Positions 26,001-34,106 of a stretch of DNA of 64,000 nt are shown here, one piece after another (position 1 is the first letter of the stretch; the number at the start of each line of letters is the position of its first letter). The DNA lies in NCBI RefSeq assembly GCF_000731095.1, contig NZ_JMTZ01000039.1:1-64000 (forward strand), in the 5' to 3' direction. Source of the DNA: Lysobacter antibioticus. Its GTDB lineage: Bacteria; Pseudomonadota; Gammaproteobacteria; Xanthomonadales; Xanthomonadaceae. The notes beneath the pieces are model-generated. The model made no database searches, was not told the DNA's origin, and worked only from the letters and a program-made list of their open reading frames with translations. Position numbers and translations under genes: made by a program.

Positions 26001-26028
26001 ACTTCGCATAATGCCTATTATGTTATAG
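26001..26028 (+). other. dif: dif-like XerC/XerD recombination site (putative chromosomal dif)
   Basis: An 11-bp XerC-type arm ACTTCGCATAA, a 6-bp centre TGCCTA and an 11-bp XerD-type arm TTATGTTATAG make a 28-bp site. It matches the E. coli dif at 21 of 28 positions from memory. The left arm plus centre start (TTCGCATAATG) equals the core used by Xer-dependent filamentous phages of Xanthomonas. The site is intergenic, 96 bp after the TIR operon. GGGNAGGG motifs on both sides point toward it (8 of 8 on the left, 12 of 13 on the right), which supports a true terminus dif rather than a mobile-element scar. Confidence 0.78.
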
Positions 26029-26075
26029 AGCAGATAGCATCCGGCCGCCGGCTGAGCTCAGCTTCCCTGGCAACG

Positions 26076-26492
26076 TCATTTGCAGGCGTCATACACGCGA
26101 TCGTTCCATGCCCTGCGGCCGTCGTAGCCGGTGTTCCGACCTTGCTCCGACTCGAGGTACTGGTCGCGTAAACGCTTCGTCTCCGCGCAAGCACTGTAGC
26201 TTCCGGTACTGGGGCCTATAACGGTCCCAGGACCGGCGCCTTGTCGCGCACGCCTGGCCAGGCGCGGCAAATAGTCGGGATCTATCCGAGGCTGAGGCGG
26301 ATTTCGCACTCGGCCATAGGCGTCGCTGGAAGTGGCCCAGGTGCCCCAAGTCTTCAGGTGCGCTTGGTCAGCCTCGCACGGCTCGGATTGATAGCTGATC
26401 TCCTTGCCGCGAACGCACTTATGGATGTTCTGGGCGGCCACCGGGCCCGCTACGAGTACAAGAAATAACCCAACCGCGATCCTTGCGTGCAT
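26076..26492 (-). CDS. Secreted DUF4124-like hypothetical protein
   Basis: A 138-residue protein from ATG 26492 with a Sec signal (ARIAVGLFLVLVAGPVAA-QN). The mature N-terminus KCVRGKEISYQSEPC has the paired-Cys pattern of DUF4124 small periplasmic proteins (K-C-x-x-x-x-G-x-x-x-Y-x-x-x-P-C). A second Cys pair is near the C-terminus (SACAETKRLRDQ and YDACK). The function of the family is unknown. It faces the TIR operon across the dif-like site. Confidence 0.8.
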   Translation of the reverse strand: MHARIAVGLFLVLVAGPVAAQNIHKCVRGKEISYQSEPCEADQAHLKTWGTWATSSDAYGRVRNPPQPRIDPDYLPRLARRARQGAGPGTVIGPSTGSYSACAETKRLRDQYLESEQGRNTGYDGRRAWNDRVYDACK

Positions 26493-26714
26493 AGCGCCCC
26501 CTGCGCCGTTTGGTCGCTCCACGATACGACCAAGAATCCGCAACGAACAGGCCCGGCGGAAACCTGTGCCACGTATCCAGGTCGCGCCAGTGCGTGGCGG
26601 ACGCTCGGCAGTCCTCGCGCCGATCGTTGCGATAACAGTTCCAGGTGCAGGCTCGATGGGCGTCCTTCTCCTTTACGACCGGCTATCCTGCTTGCCTACC
26701 CAGGGGGAAGCGTC

Positions 26715-27104
26715 ATGGACGAGAACACACGCACCGTCAGGAAAGACGAGGATCGAAGCCCCTGGGGCTGGATCAGCCCCGGGCTCGCCATCCTGATCTT
26801 CACCGGGATCGTTGCCGCCGCGGGCGCGGCAGCCTTCCAGATCGGCAAGCAACAGACCGCCGCGGACGACAAGAAACGCAACGAAGCGGCCGACCGGGCC
26901 ATCGCCCAACAGCAGCAGATACAACTGCGAATGGAAGAAGCCCTTGCCGAGCGCGACAGCCTGCGCGACCGGGTGCTGCAGTTGGAAACCGAGCTTTTGG
27001 CCGAACGCAGCGCACAACCGCAAGAAAAAAGCTCACTGCGCTGCATCAACGGCGAACTGGTCGTTCGCAAGGGAAACACCTGGTCCTCGGCCGGCGACTG
27101 CTGA
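26715..27104 (+). CDS. Single-pass membrane coiled-coil hypothetical protein
   Basis: A 129-residue protein from ATG 26715, preceded by GGGGGAAG. A cytoplasmic charged N-terminus is followed by one membrane helix (about 22-44, PGLAILIFTGIVAAAGAAAF). A Gln/Glu/Arg-rich coiled coil runs from about 55 to 105, and a short C-terminal domain has a Cys pair (RCINGELVVRKGNTWSSAGDC). It resembles no family I can name. The start upstream at 26487 would add a low-complexity tail and is unlikely. Confidence 0.75.
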   Translation: MDENTRTVRKDEDRSPWGWISPGLAILIFTGIVAAAGAAAFQIGKQQTAADDKKRNEAADRAIAQQQQIQLRMEEALAERDSLRDRVLQLETELLAERSAQPQEKSSLRCINGELVVRKGNTWSSAGDC

Positions 27105-27248
27105 GCCAGTGCGCGAGTCCTCGTATTCCTAAGGCCGGACACCGCCATAGCGCATCCAGCCACCGGTTCGGCGCACGCCCGCGCTGACGGGCTGGCCAAA
27201 CGCGGCCGGATCGGATGCAATCGGGCCGACCCTTCGTGCCCCAGGACC

Positions 27249-28364
27249 ATGACCGCGTCGACCGAAGCTCGTCCCAAGCCACACTCAAGCCCCCTGCCCC
27301 GCACCGAACCGCCGTTCTGGCTGCCGTTGTTGGCCGGCCTGCCCTTGGGGCTGGGGCTGCTGTTAATGGCGGTGCCCTTGCTGGACCATGGCGCGGCGAC
27401 GGCATCGCGCACGCTGTACCTGTTCGCGCTGGCGCTGTGGATGCTGCCGCTGACGGCGCTGCAACGCGGTCTGTGGCGTCGCGGTGTGGCCGGCTGGGCC
27501 ATGGCCGCGGTGTTGCTGCCGGCGAGCTATGCGATGGTGGTCGCGACCAAGGCCCTGAGCGTGGTGATGATCGCCTGGAGCAAGGGAGCCACGCTCGACG
27601 GCTTCAACTGGTGGTTGATCTTCCGCGGCCTGGAAGGCGCTTGGCTGGCCTTGATCGCCTACTGCGCCATCCATGCGGTGGCGGTGTATTACGCGGAGTT
27701 GCAGCAGGCCCAGGCGCGCCATCTGCAGTCGCAGGCCCTGATCCGCGACGCCGAGCTGCGCGCGCTGCGTTATCAACTGCAGCCGCATTTCCTCTTCAAT
27801 ACCCTCAACGCCATCTCCGCTCTCGTGGCCGAGGGACGCAATCGCGAAGCACAGCAGATGTTGGCCTGCCTGGGCGATTTCCTGCGCGCCACGCTCGACG
27901 GTGCGCACGGGCATGAAGTCGGCCTGGCCGATGAAGTCGCCATCACCGAGGCCTATCTGGATATCGAGAAGGCACGCCTGGGTGCGCGCCTGCTGGTGAA
28001 GTGGGAGCTCGGCCCCGGCCTGCTGACGGCGCAGGTGCCCTATCTGTTGTTGCAGCCTCTGGTCGAGAACGCCATCCGCCACGGCATCGCCGCACGCACC
28101 GCGCCGGGCCGACTCGACATCCACATCGGCGACGAGGCCGGCCGGCTGCGCGTGCAGGTGAGCAACGATCTGTGTGCGGAGCAAAGTCGTGGCCCCGACG
28201 ACAGCGTCGCGCGGGCAGAGCCGGTGGGCCTGGACAACATCCGCGCACGGCTGGCTAATCTTTATCCCGGCGATCACCAACTGAGCGCCGGCATCGGCGC
28301 CGACGGACGTTATCGGGTGGACCTATCCTTTCCGTTGCGGTTGCATGCGGGGCCTGCCGCATGA
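27249..28364 (+). CDS. LytS/AlgZ-type sensor histidine kinase
   Basis: A 371-residue inner-membrane kinase. Four hydrophobic segments occupy about 22-140 with no extra sensor domain. The His_kinase motif LRYQLQPHFLFNTLNAISAL places the phosphorylated His at 180. The HATPase part has PLVENAIRHGI and the glycine segment VGLDNIRARL. It overlaps the response-regulator start by ATGA, so the two form a translationally coupled two-component pair of the YehU/BtsS or AlgZ kind. The stimulus is unknown. The downstream serine-hydrolase gene may be in the same unit. Confidence 0.92.
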   Translation: MTASTEARPKPHSSPLPRTEPPFWLPLLAGLPLGLGLLLMAVPLLDHGAATASRTLYLFALALWMLPLTALQRGLWRRGVAGWAMAAVLLPASYAMVVATKALSVVMIAWSKGATLDGFNWWLIFRGLEGAWLALIAYCAIHAVAVYYAELQQAQARHLQSQALIRDAELRALRYQLQPHFLFNTLNAISALVAEGRNREAQQMLACLGDFLRATLDGAHGHEVGLADEVAITEAYLDIEKARLGARLLVKWELGPGLLTAQVPYLLLQPLVENAIRHGIAARTAPGRLDIHIGDEAGRLRVQVSNDLCAEQSRGPDDSVARAEPVGLDNIRARLANLYPGDHQLSAGIGADGRYRVDLSFPLRLHAGPAA

Positions 28365-29116
28365 TGCGCGTGGCGGTGGTCGACGACGAACCCCTGGCGC
28401 GCAGCGGCGTGATCGCGCGGCTGGCCAGTTGCACCGATGTCGTGGTGGAGGGCGAATACGCCGATGGCCCCTCGGCGCTGGCCGGGCTCGAACAGCGCAG
28501 GCCCGATCTGGTGTTCATCGACGTGCAGATGCCCGGCATGACCGGCCTGGAAGTGTTGGCCGCGCTGCCGTCGACGTGCCGGCCGTTGGCGATCCTGTTG
28601 ACCGCACACGACAGTTTCGCGGTGCAGGCCTTCGCGCTCAACGCGGTGGATTACCTGCTCAAGCCGATCGACGAGCTGCGCTTCGCCGAAGCGCTCGACC
28701 GCGCAAGGCGCCTACTCGCCTGGCATGCCGGCGGCACCGCGGCGCAAACGCCGGGCGGCATCGTCCCGGAACCCGCTTGGCCGACGCGTTTTTCGGCACG
28801 GGTCGGGCGGCGTTCGTTGTTCGTGGCTACCGCCGACATCGATTGGATCGAAGCCGATGGCGATTACGCCAGTCTGCATGCCGGCGGTCGCATGTACCTC
28901 TTGCGCGAGTCCTTGCATCATCTCGCCACCCGCCTCGACCCAGCCTGCTTCGTACGCATCCACCGTTCGACCATCGTGCGCGTGGATCGTATCGCCGAAC
29001 TGCAGGCTCAGACCAATCGCGATGCCATGCTGCGTCTGCACGACGGCACCCCGTTGCGGGTCAGCCGCACGTATATCGACACGCTGCTGGCGCGGCTGCA
29101 AGGCGCTCGTTCGTAG
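28361..29116 (+). CDS. LytTR-family response regulator
   Basis: A 251-residue regulator. The receiver domain (1-120) has the acidic pair VVDDEP, the phosphoacceptor Asp54 in VFIDVQMPG, Thr in LLTAHD and Lys in YLLKPID. After a Pro/Ala linker the LytTR DNA-binding domain (about 145-250) reads FVATADIDWIEADGDYASL, then FVRIHRSTIVRVDRI and LRVSRTYIDTLL. It is the cognate partner of the kinase whose gene it overlaps. Targets are not evident in the window. Confidence 0.93.
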   Translation: MMRVAVVDDEPLARSGVIARLASCTDVVVEGEYADGPSALAGLEQRRPDLVFIDVQMPGMTGLEVLAALPSTCRPLAILLTAHDSFAVQAFALNAVDYLLKPIDELRFAEALDRARRLLAWHAGGTAAQTPGGIVPEPAWPTRFSARVGRRSLFVATADIDWIEADGDYASLHAGGRMYLLRESLHHLATRLDPACFVRIHRSTIVRVDRIAELQAQTNRDAMLRLHDGTPLRVSRTYIDTLLARLQGARS

Positions 29117-29246
29117 ACGCACCGGGATGCGCCGCGGCACCGTTCCCCACCGACTCGGCGCAGGCCGTGCACGACTGACCGCAGTAGCCGATCCGGGCCC
29201 GAATCTCGCGACTAGAGTGGCGTCACCGCCCCAGGAGCACCGTCGC

Positions 29247-30707
29247 ATGTCGCGTACTCGAACACTCCGCTTAGCCTCCCACCTGCACGCTTCGCTGGCG
29301 CTGAGCCTGGCCATCGCGCCCTGGCATACCGCGCTCGCGGCCGACAGCTGCGCCGCCGGATCGAACTCGCCCGCGGCCAAGACCTCGCAACTGATGCTCG
29401 ATGCGCTGCGCGCCACCAACGGCGTGCCGGGCATGGGAGCGGCAGTGTGGCGCGACGGCGAGGTCGTGTGGACCGGCTGCAGTGGCCTGCGCGACATCGC
29501 CGCGAAGTTGCCGGTCGAGCGCGATACCGTGTTCCGTCTGGCCAGCGTGTCCAAGCCGTTGGCGATCACCGCCGCGGCGAAGCTCGCCGAACAGGGCCGG
29601 CTCGATCTGGATGCACCGGTCTCGGGAATGTTGCCGTGGCTGCGCAACGACTGGTCGCCGATCAGCGTGCGGCAGCTGTCGGCGCATATCTCGGGCATGC
29701 CGCATTACCAGCTCGGAGACAGAAACGCCGGCCAGCGTCACTACGCGACCGGCCGCGACGCGGTCGGCATCTTCGCCGATCGCAAGCTGTTGTCGGTGCC
29801 AGGCACGACCTACCGATACTCGTCCTGGGGCTATACCTTGATCGGTGCGGTGATCGAAGCCCGATCCGGCCGACATTACCTGGACTATCTCGCCGAACAG
29901 ATCATCCCGGGCCTGGCCATCCAGGCCGATACCGACGGGCTCGGCAAGAACGTGTCGCGCCTGTACAAGATCGGCGACGGCGCGCCGCGCCCTGCCCCGC
30001 CAAACGATTTCAGCTACACCTGGCCCGGCGGCGGCATGGCCGGCACGCCCGAGGCGCTGGTGCGGTTCGGCGGGCGCCTGCTGCAAGGCCGCATCGTCTC
30101 GCCGAAGACGTGGCAGGCGATGTTGCAGCCGACCCGCTACGCCAACGGCCAACCGGTGCGCGAACGCGACTACGGCCTCGGCCTGGGCTGGCGCATCGGC
30201 AAAGACGAGGACGGCGCAGGCATCGCCCATCACGCCGGCACCACCGACGGCGCACGCAGCGCGCTGGTGCTGTGGCCGCAGCAGGATCTCGCCGCCGGCG
30301 TCTTGTCTAACGCCCAGTGGGTTTCGGCGATCGACAAGACCGCGATGATGCTGGCGGCACCGCACCGACCTCGGCCGCAGGGCCTGCTGCCCCGGCCCTG
30401 CCCGCTCGCGGCGACGCGCTATCGCGGCAGCCTCGGCGAACGCCGCTTCGACGGCGAGCTCAGCTTCCGTCTCGTCGACGGCCGTTGCATCGGCCAACTC
30501 AGCGCCGCCAATTCGCTCGGCGGCTACTTCGACGCGGCCGAAGCCTGGCCCACTCGCAAACTGCAAGTGATCGCGCTCGACCGCGACGGCCAACTGGCCC
30601 GCGCCGCCCTGGTCGCGCCGACCGGGCTGTACGACTTGCGTGCCAAGGCGACAGGCGCTTGGTCGGCGCGTTTCAGCGACGAACTCAGTCTGGAGTTGAT
30701 GCTCTGA
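29247..30707 (+). CDS. Secreted serine hydrolase of the beta-lactamase / PBP-like family
   Basis: A 486-residue protein from ATG 29247 with AGGAG upstream and a Sec signal ending in TALA-AD. The active-site SxxK is SVSK (Ser100, Lys103). YSS in TYRYSSWGYTLIG takes the YxN position, and HHAGTTDGARS the place of KTG, as in class C-like esterases and D-aminopeptidases. The C-terminal 110 residues form an extra lipocalin-like part. It is unlikely to be a true beta-lactamase. A peptidase or esterase acting in the periplasm is more probable. It follows the two-component genes by 130 bp. Confidence 0.87.
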   Translation: MSRTRTLRLASHLHASLALSLAIAPWHTALAADSCAAGSNSPAAKTSQLMLDALRATNGVPGMGAAVWRDGEVVWTGCSGLRDIAAKLPVERDTVFRLASVSKPLAITAAAKLAEQGRLDLDAPVSGMLPWLRNDWSPISVRQLSAHISGMPHYQLGDRNAGQRHYATGRDAVGIFADRKLLSVPGTTYRYSSWGYTLIGAVIEARSGRHYLDYLAEQIIPGLAIQADTDGLGKNVSRLYKIGDGAPRPAPPNDFSYTWPGGGMAGTPEALVRFGGRLLQGRIVSPKTWQAMLQPTRYANGQPVRERDYGLGLGWRIGKDEDGAGIAHHAGTTDGARSALVLWPQQDLAAGVLSNAQWVSAIDKTAMMLAAPHRPRPQGLLPRPCPLAATRYRGSLGERRFDGELSFRLVDGRCIGQLSAANSLGGYFDAAEAWPTRKLQVIALDRDGQLARAALVAPTGLYDLRAKATGAWSARFSDELSLELML

Positions 30708-30741
30708 CACGGCCGCGGGAAGCGGAGGTTCGCGCATACGA

Positions 30742-30768
30742 CGATGACGGCCAACCTGGCCGTCATCG
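30742..30768. terminator. Bidirectional terminator hairpin
   Basis: CGATGACGGCCA (30742-30753), loop ACC, then TGGCCGTCATCG (30757-30768) form a perfect 12-bp stem between the convergent serine-hydrolase and DUF411 genes. Confidence 0.7.
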
Positions 30769-30792
30769 CGCATCGGACCGGAGCGTACCGAT

Positions 30793-31320
30793 TTACGGCG
30801 CCGCTTCGCCGCCATGCTGGCTGAAGGCCTGCGTGCTGCCATCCAGCAGCACGAGCTCCACCGTATAGGGCGACACGCTGCCATCGGGCAGTTCCATTCC
30901 CGGCGAGCCCGCGGGCATGCCCGGAAGCACCAGGCCGCGAGCCCGGGGACGCTCGGCCAGCAGACGACGGATATCCTGCGCCGGCACATGCCCCTCGATC
31001 ACGTAGCCATCGATCTCGGCGGTATGGCACGAACCCTTGCCATGCGGAACCCCGAGCCGCTGCTTGATCGGGTTGAGATTGTCCTCGTCGCGCGCCTCCA
31101 CCCGGAAGCCGGCCTTGCGCAGATGCTCGACCCACAGATGGCAACAACCGCAGGCCGGGTCCTTGTGCACCAGGACCTGGGGCAATGCCACGGGGCTCAC
31201 TGGGGCTGACACGACAGGCGTGCTGGCCGCCGCGCTATCGGGCAAGCGTGCGCAGGCACTCAAGGCGAGGCCGGCTCCCAGCGCCAGCCACAGTCCGGCT
31301 TGATATCTGTTCATTCGCAT
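30793..31320 (-). CDS. DUF411 metal-binding lipoprotein
   Basis: A 175-residue protein with an N-terminal lipobox-like signal (LALSACA), so probably anchored in a membrane. The DUF411 core reads VLVHKDPACGCCHLWVEHLRKAGF with the CxCC metal site. KQRLGVPHGKGSCHTAEIDGYVIEGHVP and a C-terminal MPAGSPGMELPDG follow. DUF411 proteins accompany copper-resistance genes. Here it is last in a minus-strand set with a CopL-like protein, cytochrome c and SnoaL-like protein. Its stop is separated from the convergent gene by a bidirectional terminator. Confidence 0.9.
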   Translation of the reverse strand: MRMNRYQAGLWLALGAGLALSACARLPDSAAASTPVVSAPVSPVALPQVLVHKDPACGCCHLWVEHLRKAGFRVEARDEDNLNPIKQRLGVPHGKGSCHTAEIDGYVIEGHVPAQDIRRLLAERPRARGLVLPGMPAGSPGMELPDGSVSPYTVELVLLDGSTQAFSQHGGEAAP

Positions 31321-31331
31321 GACGGCGTTCC

Positions 31332-31817
31332 TTAGCGTTTGGGCCGCGAAGACCAGTGAATATGCACGATTCGCCAGCCTGGCTGCGCTCGCTCGAGCAC
31401 CATCGTTTCGGTGCTCAGCAAGATCGTGGGCTTGCCATCCCCGCTGGTATGCACTTCGCTCTCGGTGCCCACCCAGGCCAGACCGCCTTCGGCGCGGGCG
31501 GTGCGGCGCAGCACTCGAACGCGCGCCGTTTTCAGGAATGCGGCATCGTGCGCGGCATGCCCGCCCAGGTACTGTTCGCGCGAATGCTCGGCGCCGCCGC
31601 TTTCCAGAATCAGCGCCTCGTCCGCCAACAACGAGCCCGCCTGGGTCAGGTCTCCGGATTGGAGCGCCGAGGAAAAGCGCTCGACCGTTTCGAGCGCAGG
31701 CTTCGCGGCCGCCGAGACATCGCTGTTGGCCGGCGATGCGTGCTTGCCATCGTGGGCCGGTGCCGGCAACGCGAACAGTGCGGCCACGCAGAAACAGGTC
31801 AGTAAGCGCAAAGGCAT
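31332..31817 (-). CDS. Secreted SnoaL/DUF4440-like protein
   Basis: A 161-residue protein from ATG 31817 with a Sec signal (LLTCFCVAALFALPAPA). The mature part carries an NTF2-like fold: VERFSSALQSGDLTQAGSLLADEALILESGG, then REQYLGGHAAHDAAFLKTARVRV and WRIVHIHWSSRP. It lies between the cytochrome c gene and DUF411 (11-bp gap). The combination suggests a role in periplasmic copper or redox stress, but no catalytic residues can be named. Confidence 0.82.
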   Translation of the reverse strand: MPLRLLTCFCVAALFALPAPAHDGKHASPANSDVSAAAKPALETVERFSSALQSGDLTQAGSLLADEALILESGGAEHSREQYLGGHAAHDAAFLKTARVRVLRRTARAEGGLAWVGTESEVHTSGDGKPTILLSTETMVLERAQPGWRIVHIHWSSRPKR

Positions 31818-31845
31818 CGATTTATTCTCCCGGGTAAGTGAACGG

Positions 31846-32706
31846 TCAATGTTGGTGGTCATGGCCATCGTCGCTGGCTGGATGGGTTTGGGGATTGGGT
31901 TTCGCTTCCGGCATGGCCATCCCCGCATGGGGATCGGCGGCCTGGGGTTTTGCCGGCGGTTTCGGCCCGGACGGTTTTACCGTCGAAGCATGCAGGTGCT
32001 GCATACCATCTGCGTGGGTATGGCGGGTTCCGCCTTCCGACCTCATGCCCGGCTTTGCTCCCATGGCCCCGCTCTCATCGTTCTGCCGGGGATGCGCTTG
32101 TTCATGCGCTGGCCCGCCGCTTTCCCGATGGCTGTCGCGCTGGTCAGGTGCGTGCGCATGCCCACCGGTTTCCCCGCCGCCGTGCGAGTGCCCGCCGCTG
32201 CTGGCGACCCAGGCCTGGTACTGCGCTTTGTCCAGCTTGGGCAATTTTTGCAGGAACGCGGCCATGTTCCAGATGTATTCGTCTTGCATGCTTTTGCCCC
32301 AGGCCGGCATGCCGCTGGCCTTGATGCCGTGTTTGATCGCCCAGAACGCCTCGGCGGCGGACACCATTTCCCGAGTCAAGTCCGGCGGCGCCGGATACAG
32401 GCCCTTGCTCAGTTCGGTCGGCCCGCTGCCTGGCGCCAGGTGACAGCCCGCGCACATCGCGGCGTAGTTGCCTGCGCCCTGTCGGATACGCGCCTCATCG
32501 TCGAGACCGGCCGGCAGTTGCAACTCGCTCGCTCGTACGGAGATCGAGCGAGCGCGGGCGGTTTCCAGCAATGCGTAGACCGCAGGCGTATGCGGCTCGT
32601 CAGCGGCGACGTTGTAGACGCCGGAATATACGGTGGCCGCGCCGGCGACGGCGACTAAGCCGATCGCGAGCATGGCCGCGAGCATGGAGGTGCGGATGGT
32701 CTTCAT
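31846..32706 (-). CDS. Class I cytochrome c with His-rich C-terminal tail
   Basis: A 286-residue exported protein from ATG 32706 (signal MLAAMLAIGLVAVAGAA). Heme attachment is CAGCH in GNYAAMCAGCHLAPGSGP. The axial Met is probably in KASGMPAWGKSMQDEYIW. After the cytochrome domain (about 60-165) comes a 110-residue tail full of His, Gly, Met and Pro (GGHSHGGGETGGHAHAPDQ near its start, DDGHDHQH at the end), which looks like a metal-chelating extension. The cytochrome part resembles the small c-type cytochromes linked to copper and iron stress. Its operon partners are a CopL-like protein and DUF411. Confidence 0.87.
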   Translation of the reverse strand: MKTIRTSMLAAMLAIGLVAVAGAATVYSGVYNVAADEPHTPAVYALLETARARSISVRASELQLPAGLDDEARIRQGAGNYAAMCAGCHLAPGSGPTELSKGLYPAPPDLTREMVSAAEAFWAIKHGIKASGMPAWGKSMQDEYIWNMAAFLQKLPKLDKAQYQAWVASSGGHSHGGGETGGHAHAPDQRDSHRESGGPAHEQAHPRQNDESGAMGAKPGMRSEGGTRHTHADGMQHLHASTVKPSGPKPPAKPQAADPHAGMAMPEAKPNPQTHPASDDGHDHQH

Positions 32707-32786
32707 GGAGTCTCTCGTGAATCTTGTGCGAACGCGCGAGCGTGCTGGCGAACTCGTCGCGCAGTTGGGCGCGGCCTCGACCCTGC

Positions 32787-32817
32787 TCGAACCTGCGCCG
32801 ATGCGAGGCGCAGGTTC
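32787..32817. terminator. 12-bp stem hairpin in the CopL-cytochrome gap
   Basis: CGAACCTGCGCC (32787-32798), loop GATGCGA, GGCGCAGGTTCG (32806-32817). It lies between the CopL-like gene (stop 33009) and the cytochrome c start (32706) and could attenuate or stop read-through. No T-run is present. The rest of this 300-bp gap shows no gene. Confidence 0.5.
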
Positions 32818-33008
32818 GCCGCTCCGACGCGTGGCTCGGCCAAGCCGGCGCGCAATCGAATCAGCGATCCGTCGGCGCAAGCGGCGACGGAATCGAATGG
32901 CATGGCGAGTTCTGCATGCGCCAGGGACGCCCGCGGGAGTGGGCAGGACCGTCGTGCTCGGGCAGACCGAATGCACGACGGCAGGCGCCTTGCGGCGCCG
33001 GCGAACGC

Positions 33009-33452
33009 TCAGGCGATGGGAGGTCGAATCAGATGCGGGAGCGTGGGCGCGGGGTGACCCAAGCTCATCGCTCGGATCGACGGATCGCGAGCGATGACCA
33101 CCATGGGCTGCGCGACGGCCGGCACCGCGAACGCGCAGCTCTGCATGCATGCGCAACCGCATGCGGAGGATTCGCAACAATCCGGTGCGGGATCGGCGCA
33201 GCCATCGGGAGCCGGCCCGGAGGCATCGCTTGCGGCACCTGACTTTCCTGGCGGCACCGCATGATGCTCCAGACAGGGCGCAGCGCCGTTCTTCGCTGCC
33301 GCCGTAACCGATGACGAAGCGGCCGGCATCGCCATTGCGCCCAACATGCGTATCGATGCGTTCGCCGTCCCTATCCCGTTGAGGATAAGAACCAGGCTCA
33401 GCAGCAAACGCAGCGCGATGGCGGAAACGGACATGGCGGCACGATACCTCAT
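33009..33452 (-). CDS. CopL-like metal-binding protein (orphan paralogue)
   Basis: A 147-residue protein; ATG 33434 (MSVSAIALRLLLSLVLILNG) is an equally good start. A signal-anchor is followed by a Cys-rich motif, DCCESSACGCACMQSC, and the C-terminal HLIRPPIA. The second CopL at 44930-45364 has the same order of parts: hydrophobic start, DCCGKFRCQCDC and RPPIA at the end. Xanthomonas CopL is needed for copper-induced expression of copAB. This copy is followed not by copAB but by cytochrome c, SnoaL-like and DUF411 genes, so it may steer a separate copper response. Confidence 0.82.
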   Translation of the reverse strand: MRYRAAMSVSAIALRLLLSLVLILNGIGTANASIRMLGAMAMPAASSSVTAAAKNGAAPCLEHHAVPPGKSGAASDASGPAPDGCADPAPDCCESSACGCACMQSCAFAVPAVAQPMVVIARDPSIRAMSLGHPAPTLPHLIRPPIA

Positions 33453-33828
33453 CCGGGCTTCGCTGAGACAGGCCCGACATGAAGGTCGGTCCCGAACTCG
33501 GCCGTGTCCCGCGCTTACGCTCGACTTGCGGCTTCACGGGACTGTCGAAGATTCCGGCGATTGCTTCGACTCGGCTCGGCTCCATGGCCATGCCGCATGC
33601 GCGAGCGCTGTGCGGATACCGGGCGCTCGCCGGATGACGCCGGTGTTACCGGCATGCGAACCCGCCCTAAGCCATTGATCGAGTTACGAACGCAAACCGT
33701 AAGGTTCCCGGCAGGTGAATCCGGGCGCAAACGTGGATGCTCCGTCCTGCCGCCGGCCAGGACGACGCCGGCGCGGCTCGCCGGCATCGGATGCGAGCGA
33801 GAGTCGTCTGCACAATGAGGACAGGATC
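33453..33828. other. Intergenic region, divergent promoters
   Basis: About 375 bp between the CopL-like gene (minus) and the small plus-strand gene. Several short frames overlap it without protein-like character. No convincing CueR or CopL-type operator was found by eye. Confidence 0.4.
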
Positions 33829-34062
33829 ATGGCCACCATCAGCTTCGCCGGTTACGGCGTCTGGAACAGCACCAACGACGTCACCAGCAAAGTCACCCAA
33901 CAGTACGCTAACAAGCAGCGCAAGTTCATCGCCAACAACGGCGACTACGGCGATCCGGCGCCGGGCGAGCGCAAGTATCTCTACATCGTCTGGAACAACA
34001 ACGGCGCCACCGACAGCGGCGTGGTCGGCGAGGACGACGATCGCGGCATCATCGTGCCCTGA
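33829..34062 (+). CDS. Small DUF3395-like beta-domain protein
   Basis: A 77-residue protein from ATG 33829 with GAGGACAGG upstream. The pattern ISFAGYGVWN, NDVTSKVTQQY, FIANNGDYGDPAPGERKYLYIVW fits the short module known from the C-terminus of DnaJ-C11-like proteins (DUF3395), also seen as small free proteins: A-x-YG, DVT, then GDPxxG-x-x-K-x-L. It has no signal peptide or membrane segment. The function of bacterial stand-alone copies is unknown. A duplicated hairpin follows 45 bp downstream. Confidence 0.7.
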   Translation: MATISFAGYGVWNSTNDVTSKVTQQYANKQRKFIANNGDYGDPAPGERKYLYIVWNNNGATDSGVVGEDDDRGIIVP

Positions 34063-34106
34063 GCCATTGCTGGCGGACGCCGTTCCGCCGGTCGGAGCAT
34101 CGCGCG

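Noticed and set aside
26001-26028. The dif-like site as a mere scar of an Xer-integrated phage
   Set aside because: No phage genes are adjacent and no second site was seen; the GGGNAGGG orientation switch at this position fits the chromosomal dif better.
29247-30707. A beta-lactamase conferring resistance
   Set aside because: SxxK is present, but the other motifs (YSS, HAG) and the extra C-terminal domain fit esterase or peptidase members of the family.
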